From: Clostridia bacterium
GTDB lineage: Bacteria > Bacillota > Clostridia > UMGS1883 > UMGS1540
Direction: 5' to 3'
NCBI GenBank assembly: GCA_017450025.1
Contig: JAFSYJ010000027.1
Span: 1-64,000 of the forward strand
Length of the DNA: 64,000 bases
The first letter of the stretch is position 1. Every line of letters begins with the position of its first letter. Position numbers and translations under genes: made by a program. This document shows, one piece after another, positions 38,984-47,355 of the stretch. The notes under the pieces are model-generated. The model did no database searches. It saw nothing but the letters and a program-made list of their open reading frames with translations, and had not been told where the DNA came from.

Positions 38984-41149
38984 ATGGACAATCCGCCAAT
39001 TAAACAAAATATAACGGCAACGCTTGAAGAAAACTATATGCCGTATGCTATGAGCGTCATAATTTCACGCGCAATTCCCGAAATTGACGGATTTAAGCCG
39101 TCGCACAGAAAGCTTCTTTATACAATGTATAAAATGGGGCTTTTAAACGGCGCAAAAACAAAGTCCGCAAATGTTGTCGGGCAGACAATGAAGTTAAACC
39201 CGCACGGAGATATGGCAATTTACGAAACTATGGTGAGAATGACGCGCGCAAACGGCGCACTTTTGTATCCGTATGTTGATTCAAAAGGTAACTTCGGTAA
39301 GCAGTATTCGCGCGATATGGCTTTTGCGGCAGCGAGATATACCGAGGTCAAGCTTGAGGATATTTGCCGCGTTGTGTTTACAGATATTGACAAGGACACC
39401 GTTGAATTCCAAGACAACTACGACGCCACAATGAAAGAGCCTGTTATGCTGCCTGTTGCGTTCCCTGCTATTTTGGCAAATCCAAATCAGGGTATTGCCG
39501 TAGGTATGGCAAGCAATATTTGCAGCTTTAATATGGGCGAGCTTTGCGAGACCGCGTCGCAGCTTATCAAAGACCCTAATACTGATATTATGGAAACCTT
39601 GAAGGCACCTGACTTCCCAACAGGCGGTTATATAATTTACAACCGTGATGAAATGAGACAGATTTACGAGACGGGGCGTGGAAGCTTTAAAATCAGGTCA
39701 AAATACAAATACGACAAAAAAAATAATTGTATTGAGGTCTATGAAATTCCATATACTACTACTTGTGAGGCGATTATCGACAAGCTTATTGAGCTTATAA
39801 AAGCAGGCAAGGTAAAAGAAATCGCAGATATACGCGACGAAACTGACTTGAACGGACTTAAGCTTACGCTTGACCTTAAAAAGGGCGTTGACCCCGAAAA
39901 GCTCATGACAAAGCTCTACAAAGTAACTCCGTTTGAGGATTCTTTCGGCTGTAATTTCAATATTTTGATAAACGGTGTTCCGAGAGTTATGGGCATTAAA
40001 GAAATTCTGAACGAATGGACATTGTTCAGAGCAGAATGTGTTAAGCGGGGGATAGCTTTTGATATAAAGAAAAAGAGTGAGAAGCTTCACCTTTTGCTCG
40101 GACTTAAAAAAATTCTGCTTGATATTGACAAAGCAATTCGAATTATAAGAAACACCGAAGATGACGATATGGTTGTACCAAATCTTATGTCGGGATTCGG
40201 TATAGACGAGTTGCAGGCAGAATTCGTGGCGGAAATAAAGCTCCGCAACTTAAATAAGCAGTATATAATTAAAAGGACAGATGAAGTAGATTCCCTGACC
40301 GAAGAAATTAAAAAGCTCGAGGATATTTATAAGAGCGACAGAAAGGTGCGCTCTCTTATAGTCAAGGAGCTTGGCGAAATATCAAAAAAATACGGCTCGG
40401 AAAGAAAATCCGAAATAATAAGCGGCGGAGAGCTTGAGGACTACAAAGAAGAACAGTTTATCGAAGACTACAACTTAAAGGTACTCCTGACAAAGGACAA
40501 TTATTTCAAAAAAATCTCACTTGTTTCATTAAGAAGCGCCTCGGAACAAAAAATTAAAGAAGGCGACAAGATAATTGCCGAATTTGACAGCGTGAACAGG
40601 GCAGATCTGATACTATTTACCGACAGGCAAAATGTATATAAGGCAAGATTATTTGAAATGAACGACTGCAAAGCAAGCTCATGGGGTGAATATCTGCCAA
40701 ATGTTTTATCAATGGAGCCTGACGAAAAGGTATTGTATATGGTGCCTACGGAAAACTACAAGGGCAATATGATTTTTGCATTTGAAAACGGCAAAATCGC
40801 AAAGGTTCCGCTTGAAGCATATATGACAAAGCAAAACCGCAAAAAGCTTATGAATGCGTTCAGCGACAAGTCGCCAATTGCAGGGATTTTATATACGGAG
40901 ACGGAAACCGATATTGTAACATACAGCAACGCGGGAAAGAGACTTGTGTTAAATACCGATAAAATACCGCTTAAAACAACGCGTAACACGCAGGGCGTAT
41001 TTATTATGAAGCTTAAAAAAGGCAGCGTAATGAACGGCGCGAAGCTGCTTTCCGAATCGGGACTTGAAAACCCCGAAAGCTACCGCGCGCGCAATTTGCC
41101 GTCGAGCGGTTACTATGACAAAGAGGAGTCACAAATTTCAATATTTTGA
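38984..41149 (+). CDS. Type IIA topoisomerase subunit A (topoisomerase IV ParC-like)
   Basis: The product is 721 residues. The breakage-reunion domain has SRAIPEIDGFKPSHRKLLYT, the HGDMAIYETMVRM helix and the catalytic Tyr119 in AAARYTEVKLED. A coiled arm and a beta-propeller-like C-terminal part follow (FTDRQNVYKARLFEM, YSNAGKRLVLNTDKIP). The GyrA-box of gyrases is not seen, so decatenation rather than supercoiling is likely. At the position of GyrA Ser83 there is Met77, and at Asp87 Glu81; these are quinolone-contact sites. Its likely B subunit is at 25315. AAAGGAG lies before ATG 38984, and the gene follows pncC after 40 bases. Confidence 0.9.
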   Translation: MDNPPIKQNITATLEENYMPYAMSVIISRAIPEIDGFKPSHRKLLYTMYKMGLLNGAKTKSANVVGQTMKLNPHGDMAIYETMVRMTRANGALLYPYVDSKGNFGKQYSRDMAFAAARYTEVKLEDICRVVFTDIDKDTVEFQDNYDATMKEPVMLPVAFPAILANPNQGIAVGMASNICSFNMGELCETASQLIKDPNTDIMETLKAPDFPTGGYIIYNRDEMRQIYETGRGSFKIRSKYKYDKKNNCIEVYEIPYTTTCEAIIDKLIELIKAGKVKEIADIRDETDLNGLKLTLDLKKGVDPEKLMTKLYKVTPFEDSFGCNFNILINGVPRVMGIKEILNEWTLFRAECVKRGIAFDIKKKSEKLHLLLGLKKILLDIDKAIRIIRNTEDDDMVVPNLMSGFGIDELQAEFVAEIKLRNLNKQYIIKRTDEVDSLTEEIKKLEDIYKSDRKVRSLIVKELGEISKKYGSERKSEIISGGELEDYKEEQFIEDYNLKVLLTKDNYFKKISLVSLRSASEQKIKEGDKIIAEFDSVNRADLILFTDRQNVYKARLFEMNDCKASSWGEYLPNVLSMEPDEKVLYMVPTENYKGNMIFAFENGKIAKVPLEAYMTKQNRKKLMNAFSDKSPIAGILYTETETDIVTYSNAGKRLVLNTDKIPLKTTRNTQGVFIMKLKKGSVMNGAKLLSESGLENPESYRARNLPSSGYYDKEESQISIF

Positions 41150-41167
41150 TTGAGGGAGTGAGTAAAT

Positions 41168-41605
41168 ATGAGTGAAATTATGATTTTCTGGCTGGCACTT
41201 GCAGTTGTGGCGCTTGTTATTGAAATGGCGACAGTTAATCTTGTTTCGATATGGTTTGTAGCCGGCGCTGTTGCGGCGTTTGTCGCGGCACTTTTCGGGG
41301 CTGCATTGAGCGTACAGATCGGAATTTTTGTGCTGGTGACGGCTATCCTGCTTATTTTTACTATGCCTGCCGCAAGAAGGCTGCTTCAAAATTCCAAACA
41401 GGCTACAAATTCCGACAGAATAATCGGACAGGAGGCTGTTGTGACAGAAGAAATCGACAATATAAAAGGTACAGGGCAGGTAAAGGTTTTGGGAAATATT
41501 TGGTCGGCAACATCTTTTGATAACACCGTGATCCCAAAAGGAAGCAAAGTAACGGTAGATTCAATAAGCGGCGTTAAGGCCGTTGTAAAAATTGATAAGG
41601 AGTGA
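41168..41605 (+). CDS. NfeD-family membrane protein
   Basis: The product is 145 residues. Residues 5-78 hold about three membrane helices (MIFWLALAVVALVIEMATV at the start), and 85-145 form the OB-fold NfeD C-terminal domain (GQEAVVTEEIDNIKGTGQVKV, SGVKAVVKI). NfeD proteins partner stomatin-like SPFH proteins, and one is encoded 5 bases downstream. The pair probably organises membrane microdomains. GAGGGAG lies about 9 bases before ATG 41168. Confidence 0.92.
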   Translation: MSEIMIFWLALAVVALVIEMATVNLVSIWFVAGAVAAFVAALFGAALSVQIGIFVLVTAILLIFTMPAARRLLQNSKQATNSDRIIGQEAVVTEEIDNIKGTGQVKVLGNIWSATSFDNTVIPKGSKVTVDSISGVKAVVKIDKE

Positions 41606-41610
41606 GTTTT

Positions 41611-42501
41611 ATGTTGGCATTGTATATTTTGATTATCTTGGCTATTCTTGTAATAGTTGCAAACATTAAGATCGTACCGCAGGCATATGCATTTATTATT
41701 GAACGCTTTGGTGCATATCATGTAACATGGAATGTGGGTCTGCATTTTAAAGTGCCGGTTTTGGAAAAGGTCGCAAAAAAGGTGAATCTTAAGGAACAGG
41801 TCGTTGACTTTGAACCGCAGGGCGTTATCACAAAGGATAATGTAACTATGCAGATCGATACAGTCGTATTCTTTCAGATAACAGACCCGAAGCTTTTTGC
41901 TTACGGTGTTGAACGCCCGATGATGGCAATTGAAAACCTGACGGCGACAACTCTGCGTAATATCATAGGCGATATGGAGCTTGATGAAACGCTTACATCA
42001 AGGGATATTGTAAATACGCGTATGCGTTCTATTCTTGACGAGGCGACTGACCCGTGGGGTATTAAGATAAACCGCGTCGAGCTGAAAAATATTATTCCTC
42101 CGCGTGAGATACAGGATTCGATGGAACGCCAGATGAAGGCGGAGCGTGAACGCCGCGAGGCTATTTTAAGAGCGGAGGGTGAGAAAAAGTCCGCTATCCT
42201 GGTAGCTGAGGGCGAAAAGGAATCGGCAATTTTAAGAGCAGAAGCCGCAAGAGAGTCTGCCATAAGACAGGCAGAGGGTGAAGCTGAAGCTATAATTAAG
42301 GTTCAGACGGCTATTGCAGAGGGAATAAAGCTTGTAAACGAAGCAAACCCGAGCAAGGGTACGCTTACACTGCGCAGCTTTGAAGCACTTGAAAAGGTTT
42401 CCGAGGGCAAGGCTACGAAGCTGATTATTCCTTCGGAAATACAGAGCCTTGCAGGGCTTGCAGGAGCGCTTAAAGAAACAGTAACAGAAGATAAAAAGTA
42501 A
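41611..42501 (+). CDS. SPFH/Band 7 (stomatin-like, QmcA-type) membrane protein
   Basis: The product is 296 residues. One N-terminal membrane anchor (residues 2-19) is followed by the SPFH domain (VPQAYAFIIERFGAYHVTW, QIDTVVFFQITDPKLFAYGV, LDETLTSRDIVNTRMRSILD) and a long Ala/Glu-rich coiled coil (about 180-240: RREAILRAEGEKKSAIL and repeats). Such proteins form ring-like scaffolds with NfeD partners. The ATG at 41611 is 7 bases after AAGGAG; an in-frame GTG at 41602 lies inside that site. A perfect terminator follows. Confidence 0.93.
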   Translation: MLALYILIILAILVIVANIKIVPQAYAFIIERFGAYHVTWNVGLHFKVPVLEKVAKKVNLKEQVVDFEPQGVITKDNVTMQIDTVVFFQITDPKLFAYGVERPMMAIENLTATTLRNIIGDMELDETLTSRDIVNTRMRSILDEATDPWGIKINRVELKNIIPPREIQDSMERQMKAERERREAILRAEGEKKSAILVAEGEKESAILRAEAARESAIRQAEGEAEAIIKVQTAIAEGIKLVNEANPSKGTLTLRSFEALEKVSEGKATKLIIPSEIQSLAGLAGALKETVTEDKK

Positions 42502-42510
42502 TTATACAGA

Positions 42511-42540
42511 TAACCCCCGATTTTAATAAATCGGGGGTTA
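42511..42540. terminator. Perfect 13-bp hairpin between converging genes
   Basis: TAACCCCCGATTT (42511-42523), loop TAAT, AAATCGGGGGTTA (42528-42540); an AT-rich run follows on both sides. Confidence 0.8.
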
Positions 42541-42554
42541 ATATTTTGTATAAA

Positions 42555-43373
42555 TTACAGCAATTTAATTCTATCAATTTCTTCAAGCATTTCCGGCAAA
42601 ATGCCTTGATTATTACTGCTTTTCAGTGTGATGTCCGCGGCCTTTTTAGCTGCATCTTCCGCATTTGACGGCGCAAAGCTCAAAGCAGGCGACAAAAGCA
42701 TTTCAATATCGTTGTCGTTATCTCCGGCTACAATAATGTTTTTGTAATCAAGCTTCAGCAATTCACAGAATTTTGCAAGTGCAACGCCTTTTGATGTTGT
42801 TTTGTTTACAGCCTCATAAAAAATATTGTATGAGCGTATAAGCTTGTATTCGTGATAAAAATCACTTTTTTCCATAAAAGTCTTGAATTCATCGATGTTT
42901 TCAGGATAATCGGCAAAAACGATTTTGAGCCACGGTGAGGTTATATTGCGGTAATCCTCCCTTTCAACAAACAAATCCTCGTTTTGCTGATGAAGATATG
43001 TACCATAGCTTTCACGATAATAATATATGTGATGCGGAGTTATTATTTCTATTCCCATTTCGGGGAATTTTTCTTCAACAAATGCAATAAGATTTTCAGC
43101 TTCTTTGGGAAGCGGATCTACCCATATGTATTTTCCGGTTGCCGTGTCGTAAATGGCACTGCCGTTTTGGCATATTATCGGAATATCCGCCTTTATGCGT
43201 TCGAGATAGAAATTTGCGCCCTGAAGCGTGCGGCCCGTACAAACGGAAAAAGTTCCGCCCTCTCTGCGGAAATATTCAAGCGCGTCAAGATTTGCGCGCG
43301 GTATCTTCATATCAGTATCTATAAATGTTCCGTCTATATCACATAATAAGACAATTCCGGAGTATTTACCCAT
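42555..43373 (-). CDS. Cof-type HAD hydrolase
   Basis: The product is 272 residues. HAD motif I is LLCDIDGTFIDTD near residue 11, motif II is SVCTGR, and the C-terminal motifs are SKGVALAKFCELL and VAGDNDNDIEMLLSPALSFAPSNA. The C2-type cap in the middle marks the Cof/YkrA subfamily, which dephosphorylates sugar phosphates or cofactors such as pyridoxal phosphate and FMN; the substrate is unknown. It lies 32 bases after the repressor gene on the same strand and may be read from the same promoter. Confidence 0.9.
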   Translation of the reverse strand: MGKYSGIVLLCDIDGTFIDTDMKIPRANLDALEYFRREGGTFSVCTGRTLQGANFYLERIKADIPIICQNGSAIYDTATGKYIWVDPLPKEAENLIAFVEEKFPEMGIEIITPHHIYYYRESYGTYLHQQNEDLFVEREDYRNITSPWLKIVFADYPENIDEFKTFMEKSDFYHEYKLIRSYNIFYEAVNKTTSKGVALAKFCELLKLDYKNIIVAGDNDNDIEMLLSPALSFAPSNAEDAAKKAADITLKSSNNQGILPEMLEEIDRIKLL

Positions 43374-43405
43374 TTTATGTTAAAGCAATCCTTTCGGTGT
43401 GTATT

Positions 43406-44107
43406 TTAATCAGCAATTTCCCGTATAAGCAGCTTGGGTATGCCGAGAATTTTAAAATTTTCTGCGTTGGCGTTTTCAATACGGCGGACAGGGTATGCAG
43501 GATTTACGGACACTATCCTTATCCATTCTTCGCCTTCTTTGAACTCAATTTTTTTAAGCGAGGCGTGATCATCGCTATCACACAGTACAACGCCTGTCTG
43601 ACCGCTGTAATCCACGGAGGACTTTCGCAGCACAAGCACCTTGTCGCCGTCTTTATAATCCGGATACATACTGTCACCCTTAACGCGCATAACAAAAAAA
43701 TCGTCGCGGCTGTGACCGCTCAAAGCAGAAAACGGAACATCGACCGTTTCGCCCGTTTGGGTGTGAACATTAAAATCAGACACATCATTCAAAACAGAAT
43801 ATGTTGCATAGCCGCCTTTTAAGCTTGTGTCATTATATGAGGAATTCAAATAACCGCTGTCATTGGAAGGCTCAGAAATAGGGAGGTTGTTCTGAAAAAG
43901 TCCGGAATCGTTCCACCCCATAAGATATGCCGGAGTAACATCAAGAGCGTTTGCAATTTTAGATATTTTATCGAGCGGAATATTAGTCACAATCCCGTTT
44001 TCATATTTAAAAACGGTTTGAATGGCACAGCCTACTCTTTTAGCGACATCTGACTGTGTCAGCCCTAATTTTTCGCGTTCTTGTTTTATTCTTTCTCCAA
44101 TCGTCAT
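43406..44107 (-). CDS. XRE-family repressor with S24 (LexA/CI-type) peptidase domain
   Basis: The product is 233 residues. Residues 4-62 are an XRE helix-turn-helix (LGLTQSDVAKRVGCAIQTVF). Residues 130-233 are an S24 domain with Ser146 (VKGDSMYPDYKDGD) and probably Lys185 (HASLKKIEF) as the catalytic dyad. The linker (about 65-125) shows no Ala-Gly or Cys-Gly cleavage pair, so LexA-like self-cleavage is not obvious. GGAGG lies 8 bases before ATG 44107. Five AACTTAnnAAGTT-like sites lie between this gene and the divergent zincin gene, one inside its own promoter, so it should repress both. No integrase or structural phage gene is nearby. Confidence 0.92.
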   Translation of the reverse strand: MTIGERIKQEREKLGLTQSDVAKRVGCAIQTVFKYENGIVTNIPLDKISKIANALDVTPAYLMGWNDSGLFQNNLPISEPSNDSGYLNSSYNDTSLKGGYATYSVLNDVSDFNVHTQTGETVDVPFSALSGHSRDDFFVMRVKGDSMYPDYKDGDKVLVLRKSSVDYSGQTGVVLCDSDDHASLKKIEFKEGEEWIRIVSVNPAYPVRRIENANAENFKILGIPKLLIREIAD

Positions 44108-44127
44108 CTGCTTTACCTCCAGAAAAT

Positions 44128-44156
44128 ATGTTAACATACTAAGTTAAAAAAGTCAA
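44128..44156 (-). promoter_or_regulatory. Promoter of the XRE-S24 repressor gene
   Basis: On the minus strand TTGACT (44156-44151), 17 bp, TAACAT (44133-44128). Operator-like site 1 fills the spacer. Confidence 0.7.
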
Positions 44157-44347
44157 GAAATTAAAAAAAATAAAAAAATAACTTGACAAGTCACCACAAA
44201 TGTTGTATTATTGACTTAAGGAGTTAATAATTTGTCGAAATTTGTAGAAAAAGCTCAAAAATGAACGCATAGAAAATCTAAATAATCATAAATCAAATTT
44301 TTTTGCAATGCGTTTAACTTAATAAGTTAATTTAAACTTAAAAAGTT
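44131..44347. promoter_or_regulatory. Five operator-like 13-bp palindromes (AACTTAnnAAGTT type)
   Basis: Sites: 44133-44145 AACATACTAAGTT; 44180-44192 AACTTGACAAGTC; 44213-44225 GACTTAAGGAGTT; 44316-44328 AACTTAATAAGTT; 44335-44347 AACTTAAAAAGTT. Site 1 covers the repressor promoter, site 2 the -35 box and site 3 the start point of the zincin promoter; sites 4 and 5 lie in its leader, 19 bp apart. Confidence 0.8.
44183..44211 (+). promoter_or_regulatory. Promoter of the zincin/polyvalent-protein gene
   Basis: TTGACA (44183-44188), 17 bp, TATTAT (44206-44211). The transcript has a leader of about 175 bases that contains operator-like sites 4 and 5. Confidence 0.75.
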
Positions 44348-44392
44348 ATTTCAGTTGCGTCGGTTTTATGATAAAAAAGGAGATATAATACT

Positions 44393-46651
44393 ATGATTAA
44401 TTTGGCAGAAGGCAATGTTATGACAGATATTTATACTGATACGAAAGATATAATTAAAAAAGCGGAGATTGTTCATAAAAATAGAGGCAGATATACATAC
44501 AGCGGCAAAGATTTAAGTTTACAAAGGATACTGACGGGCGATGGGGAGGTTATATTCCGTAAAATAAAAGCCAGAGCGTTCCGTCGCGACAAAAAGATGA
44601 GGGCAATTAAGGAGTACAACAGAAAACGCGGAATAAAAACTGTATTTATAAGCGGTTATGCGATAAACGGCGACAGCATTGTGAGAGGGTTTGCACATAA
44701 GGGGACAGCATATATAATGTATGACCACCCTTATTATACGCCCGAACAGATAAACCATCACGAAATGGTGCATCTTAAAGCCAATGACGCCGCTTATAAG
44801 AAGTTTTACAGCAGCGTGTTTTGCAAGCTGACCACAGATGAAAAATCCAAAATTCTTATGGCGTTAAATAAAAAATACGCTCCGCAATTTATAAAAAGCT
44901 TTTTGAGAGCAAATCCCGATGCAACAAGCAGGCAGACGATTCAGGCATTAATTTTATATTTGTCAGAGGAAGCTATGGCTGACCTGAACGGCGGAATGGA
45001 TGAAATGGCAGAGCATTCCGCAAGATTTGCCGACGAAATATTGACATTCAGAGCTGCGGCTGACAGTGCCGTCAGAGATACAAATTTTACGGAAGAAAAA
45101 TGTGTTATGAGCAGCGAATTAAGACTCAGCGTGGAATACAGCGGCTCACCAAATGAGCCGCAAAACAAAAAATGCGTAGCGATTCATAATGTGTCGGCGG
45201 AAAACTTTTTGCGAATGTATAACAAAGGGTACGGCGGTATGCCGGGAATATCTGCCGCAATATTATATTACACAAGCTGTTTTACAGATTACGGAGCATT
45301 GTCGTTTGTACTTAAGCCTGACTCAATAAATCCGCAAAATCAAAATAATTTGATATTCAGCTCTGACGCGTGGTCGTCAATGTTTCCGTCTGTTGTTATG
45401 AAGCCAAATAAAAAGGCGGTCGAAAAACTTGCCAAAAGGCTTGGGGCTTCTGCGTTACAGATTATGAATAATTATTTTGAAAACAAAAGCGAAGCGACAG
45501 CATTACAGTATTTGTCGGAAGAAAAGGCGATAAAGGAGCTTTTTATAAAAGAGAAGGGAGGACTCCGCAAAAGTGCGTTTGAAGAGCTTGACGAGTGGGA
45601 CTCGGAGTTTGCAGAAGAGCTTACGCCAATGATAAAAAGGGGAGTTACTGCAGACGACATAATATACAAAGATGAGCTTACAAGTGAGTTTTTTGACAAG
45701 CTCGGTTTTGTTATTGACAGAATGGGGGAGTACGATTTTGGCAGACCGAACAAAAGGCTTTTGGCGTTTGCGCGTGACGGCAACAAGGAAGCGCAAAATC
45801 TGTTCAGAAAGGACTGGCTTAAATATACAAAAGGTTCGGTTGAAGGGTATATCCTAAATCATCAAAGAGAGTTTAATAAATTTGTCAAAAATATTATTTC
45901 AGATGTCAGTCAGGGGGAAGTCCTTAAAGACAGGGAGGGCAATATTTATGACGACAATGTTGATAATATTCTGAAGATAATGTTTGAGATTGATAAATAC
46001 CAATTTGCAAATTATGAAAGCATAGATAACCTGACAGCAAAATTGGCAAAGAAATACACCTCGCTCAATGAGCTTCGCGCCGACACGGACAAGCTGCTGC
46101 CGTTATCAGATGACATCAGGCAGTCGGTTGCCGACAAGCTCAATAACAGGCTTTCAGGTATTATTGATAAAATAGCAACGCCTGATGAATTCGGTGACAG
46201 CATAAAGAATACAGGCAATATTTTGCTCAGGGCTATCAATGGCAACGGCGGGTATTCTGAGGAGTCCGTTATACAGAGCTTTAAGAAAGAAAACATTGAA
46301 GTAAATGAAAATACCGCAAATGAAATAATAACCCTTTTTGATAACATAAAAACCGCACCTGTGAAATTTTTTGAAGCAAAGCTTAACAGGCTTCTCAAAT
46401 GGAATGAAGTCGGAGCCGCGGTTATTCCCGACAATACAGATGCGGAAGTTGCCTATGCTTTATTTGATTTGGGAATAAAAGTCGTAAAATACGAATTTGA
46501 AAACAATGACAGCCGTTTAAAAGCTGTAGAGCAATTTCCCGAAATGAGATTCAGCAGGGAAGAATATCTTAAAAATCAAACAGGAGATGAAAGTCACGCA
46601 GTAATTGCTTGCATTATTTTTTTTGACTTTTTTTTGACGGAAAACGGCTAA
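44393..46651 (+). CDS. Zincin-like metalloprotease fused to a phage-type 'large polyvalent protein' domain
   Basis: The product is 752 residues with no signal peptide. Residues 85-215 look like a zincin: HHEMVH at 122-127 gives HExxH (His123, Glu124, His127), and EEAMAD at 192-197 supplies a third ligand. Residues 260-335 (VAIHNVSAENFLRMYNKGYG, GMPGISAAILYY, FGxxS-like GALSFVLKPDSINP, SSDAWSSMFP) match a domain I know from large polyvalent proteins of phages and conjugative elements. Residues 350-740 are helical and unassigned. The last residues (ACIIFFDFFLTENG) look unnatural, as if the frame was cut or shifted near 46590. AAAGGAG stands 10 bases before ATG 44393. The gene is divergent from the S24 repressor and under operator control. 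Its substrate is unknown; the repressor itself is one possible target, as in ImmA/ImmR. Confidence 0.75.
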   Translation: MINLAEGNVMTDIYTDTKDIIKKAEIVHKNRGRYTYSGKDLSLQRILTGDGEVIFRKIKARAFRRDKKMRAIKEYNRKRGIKTVFISGYAINGDSIVRGFAHKGTAYIMYDHPYYTPEQINHHEMVHLKANDAAYKKFYSSVFCKLTTDEKSKILMALNKKYAPQFIKSFLRANPDATSRQTIQALILYLSEEAMADLNGGMDEMAEHSARFADEILTFRAAADSAVRDTNFTEEKCVMSSELRLSVEYSGSPNEPQNKKCVAIHNVSAENFLRMYNKGYGGMPGISAAILYYTSCFTDYGALSFVLKPDSINPQNQNNLIFSSDAWSSMFPSVVMKPNKKAVEKLAKRLGASALQIMNNYFENKSEATALQYLSEEKAIKELFIKEKGGLRKSAFEELDEWDSEFAEELTPMIKRGVTADDIIYKDELTSEFFDKLGFVIDRMGEYDFGRPNKRLLAFARDGNKEAQNLFRKDWLKYTKGSVEGYILNHQREFNKFVKNIISDVSQGEVLKDREGNIYDDNVDNILKIMFEIDKYQFANYESIDNLTAKLAKKYTSLNELRADTDKLLPLSDDIRQSVADKLNNRLSGIIDKIATPDEFGDSIKNTGNILLRAINGNGGYSEESVIQSFKKENIEVNENTANEIITLFDNIKTAPVKFFEAKLNRLLKWNEVGAAVIPDNTDAEVAYALFDLGIKVVKYEFENNDSRLKAVEQFPEMRFSREEYLKNQTGDESHAVIACIIFFDFFLTENG

Positions 46652-46656
46652 AACAA

Positions 46657-46681
46657 GCCCCCTGAGAGTATCTCAGGGGGC
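46657..46681. terminator. Hairpin ending the zincin gene and the reductase gene
   Basis: GCCCCCTGAGA (46657-46667) pairs perfectly with TCTCAGGGGGC (46671-46681). On the minus strand a T-rich run follows, so it serves the gene at 46688 best. Confidence 0.75.
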
Positions 46682-46687
46682 ACCGGA

Positions 46688-47305
46688 TCATCTTATAAAG
46701 CTTGTGAACACACGCTTTTCGGTTTCGGGAAGCCCGAATTTTTCTTTTCCGAGAGCGATGGACTTGATTAAAAATGTCATATTTCTTGCAAGTACGCGCA
46801 TTATTTGCAAGCCTTCTTCATCTTGCGCAGCCTCGCCCTGCTCTCTGCCGTGTGCGCTGTTCCAATACTGGCTTGGCGCAATAGGCATATTTGAAATGGT
46901 AAAATACTTATTAAGCCTGTCAAATGTTGCCGTTGTACCGCCGCGGCGCGCAACGCATACTGCTGCACCGACCTTCATGGTTTTATCAAAATGCGTGCTG
47001 AAAAACAAGCGGTCTAAAAAAGCTGTAACGGTGGCGTTTGGACCTGCAAAATAAACAGGGGAGCCTATAACGATACCGTCGCAGGCTTCGAACTTCGGAG
47101 CGGCTTCATTTACGGCATCTTCAAATACACATTTGCCTTGTTCAGAGCATTTTCTGCAAGCGATACAGCCGCGAATTGCTTTGTTTCCTATATGTATTGT
47201 TTCTGTTTCAACGCCGTTTTCCGCAAAAATCTTTTCCATTTCCGCAAGCGCAATAGCTGTGTTGCCGTTAGCGTTGGGACTTCCGTTTACAAGTAAAACT
47301 TTCAT
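46688..47305 (-). CDS. Flavodoxin-fold NADPH-dependent FMN reductase
   Basis: The product is 205 residues. The FMN phosphate loop is NGSPNANGNTAIAL (residues 6-19). Next comes a Cys-rich stretch CIACRKCSEQGKC, common in iron-sulfur flavoprotein-like and multimeric reductases, and IVIGSPVYFAGPNATVTAFLDR. It probably reduces flavin, quinone or nitro compounds; the partner is unknown. The ATG at 47305 follows GGAG by 6 bases. It lies 50 bases after the clpX gene on the same strand and may be read through from it. Confidence 0.87.
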   Translation of the reverse strand: MKVLLVNGSPNANGNTAIALAEMEKIFAENGVETETIHIGNKAIRGCIACRKCSEQGKCVFEDAVNEAAPKFEACDGIVIGSPVYFAGPNATVTAFLDRLFFSTHFDKTMKVGAAVCVARRGGTTATFDRLNKYFTISNMPIAPSQYWNSAHGREQGEAAQDEEGLQIMRVLARNMTFLIKSIALGKEKFGLPETEKRVFTSFIR

Positions 47306-47355
47306 AATAAACTCCATTCTTAAAAGATGACCGCTACCAATGGCAGCGGTGTAAT

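Noticed and set aside
43406-46651. Intact prophage
   Set aside because: Only the repressor and one polyvalent-type gene are present; no integrase, terminase, capsid or tail gene is visible and core genes flank the pair.
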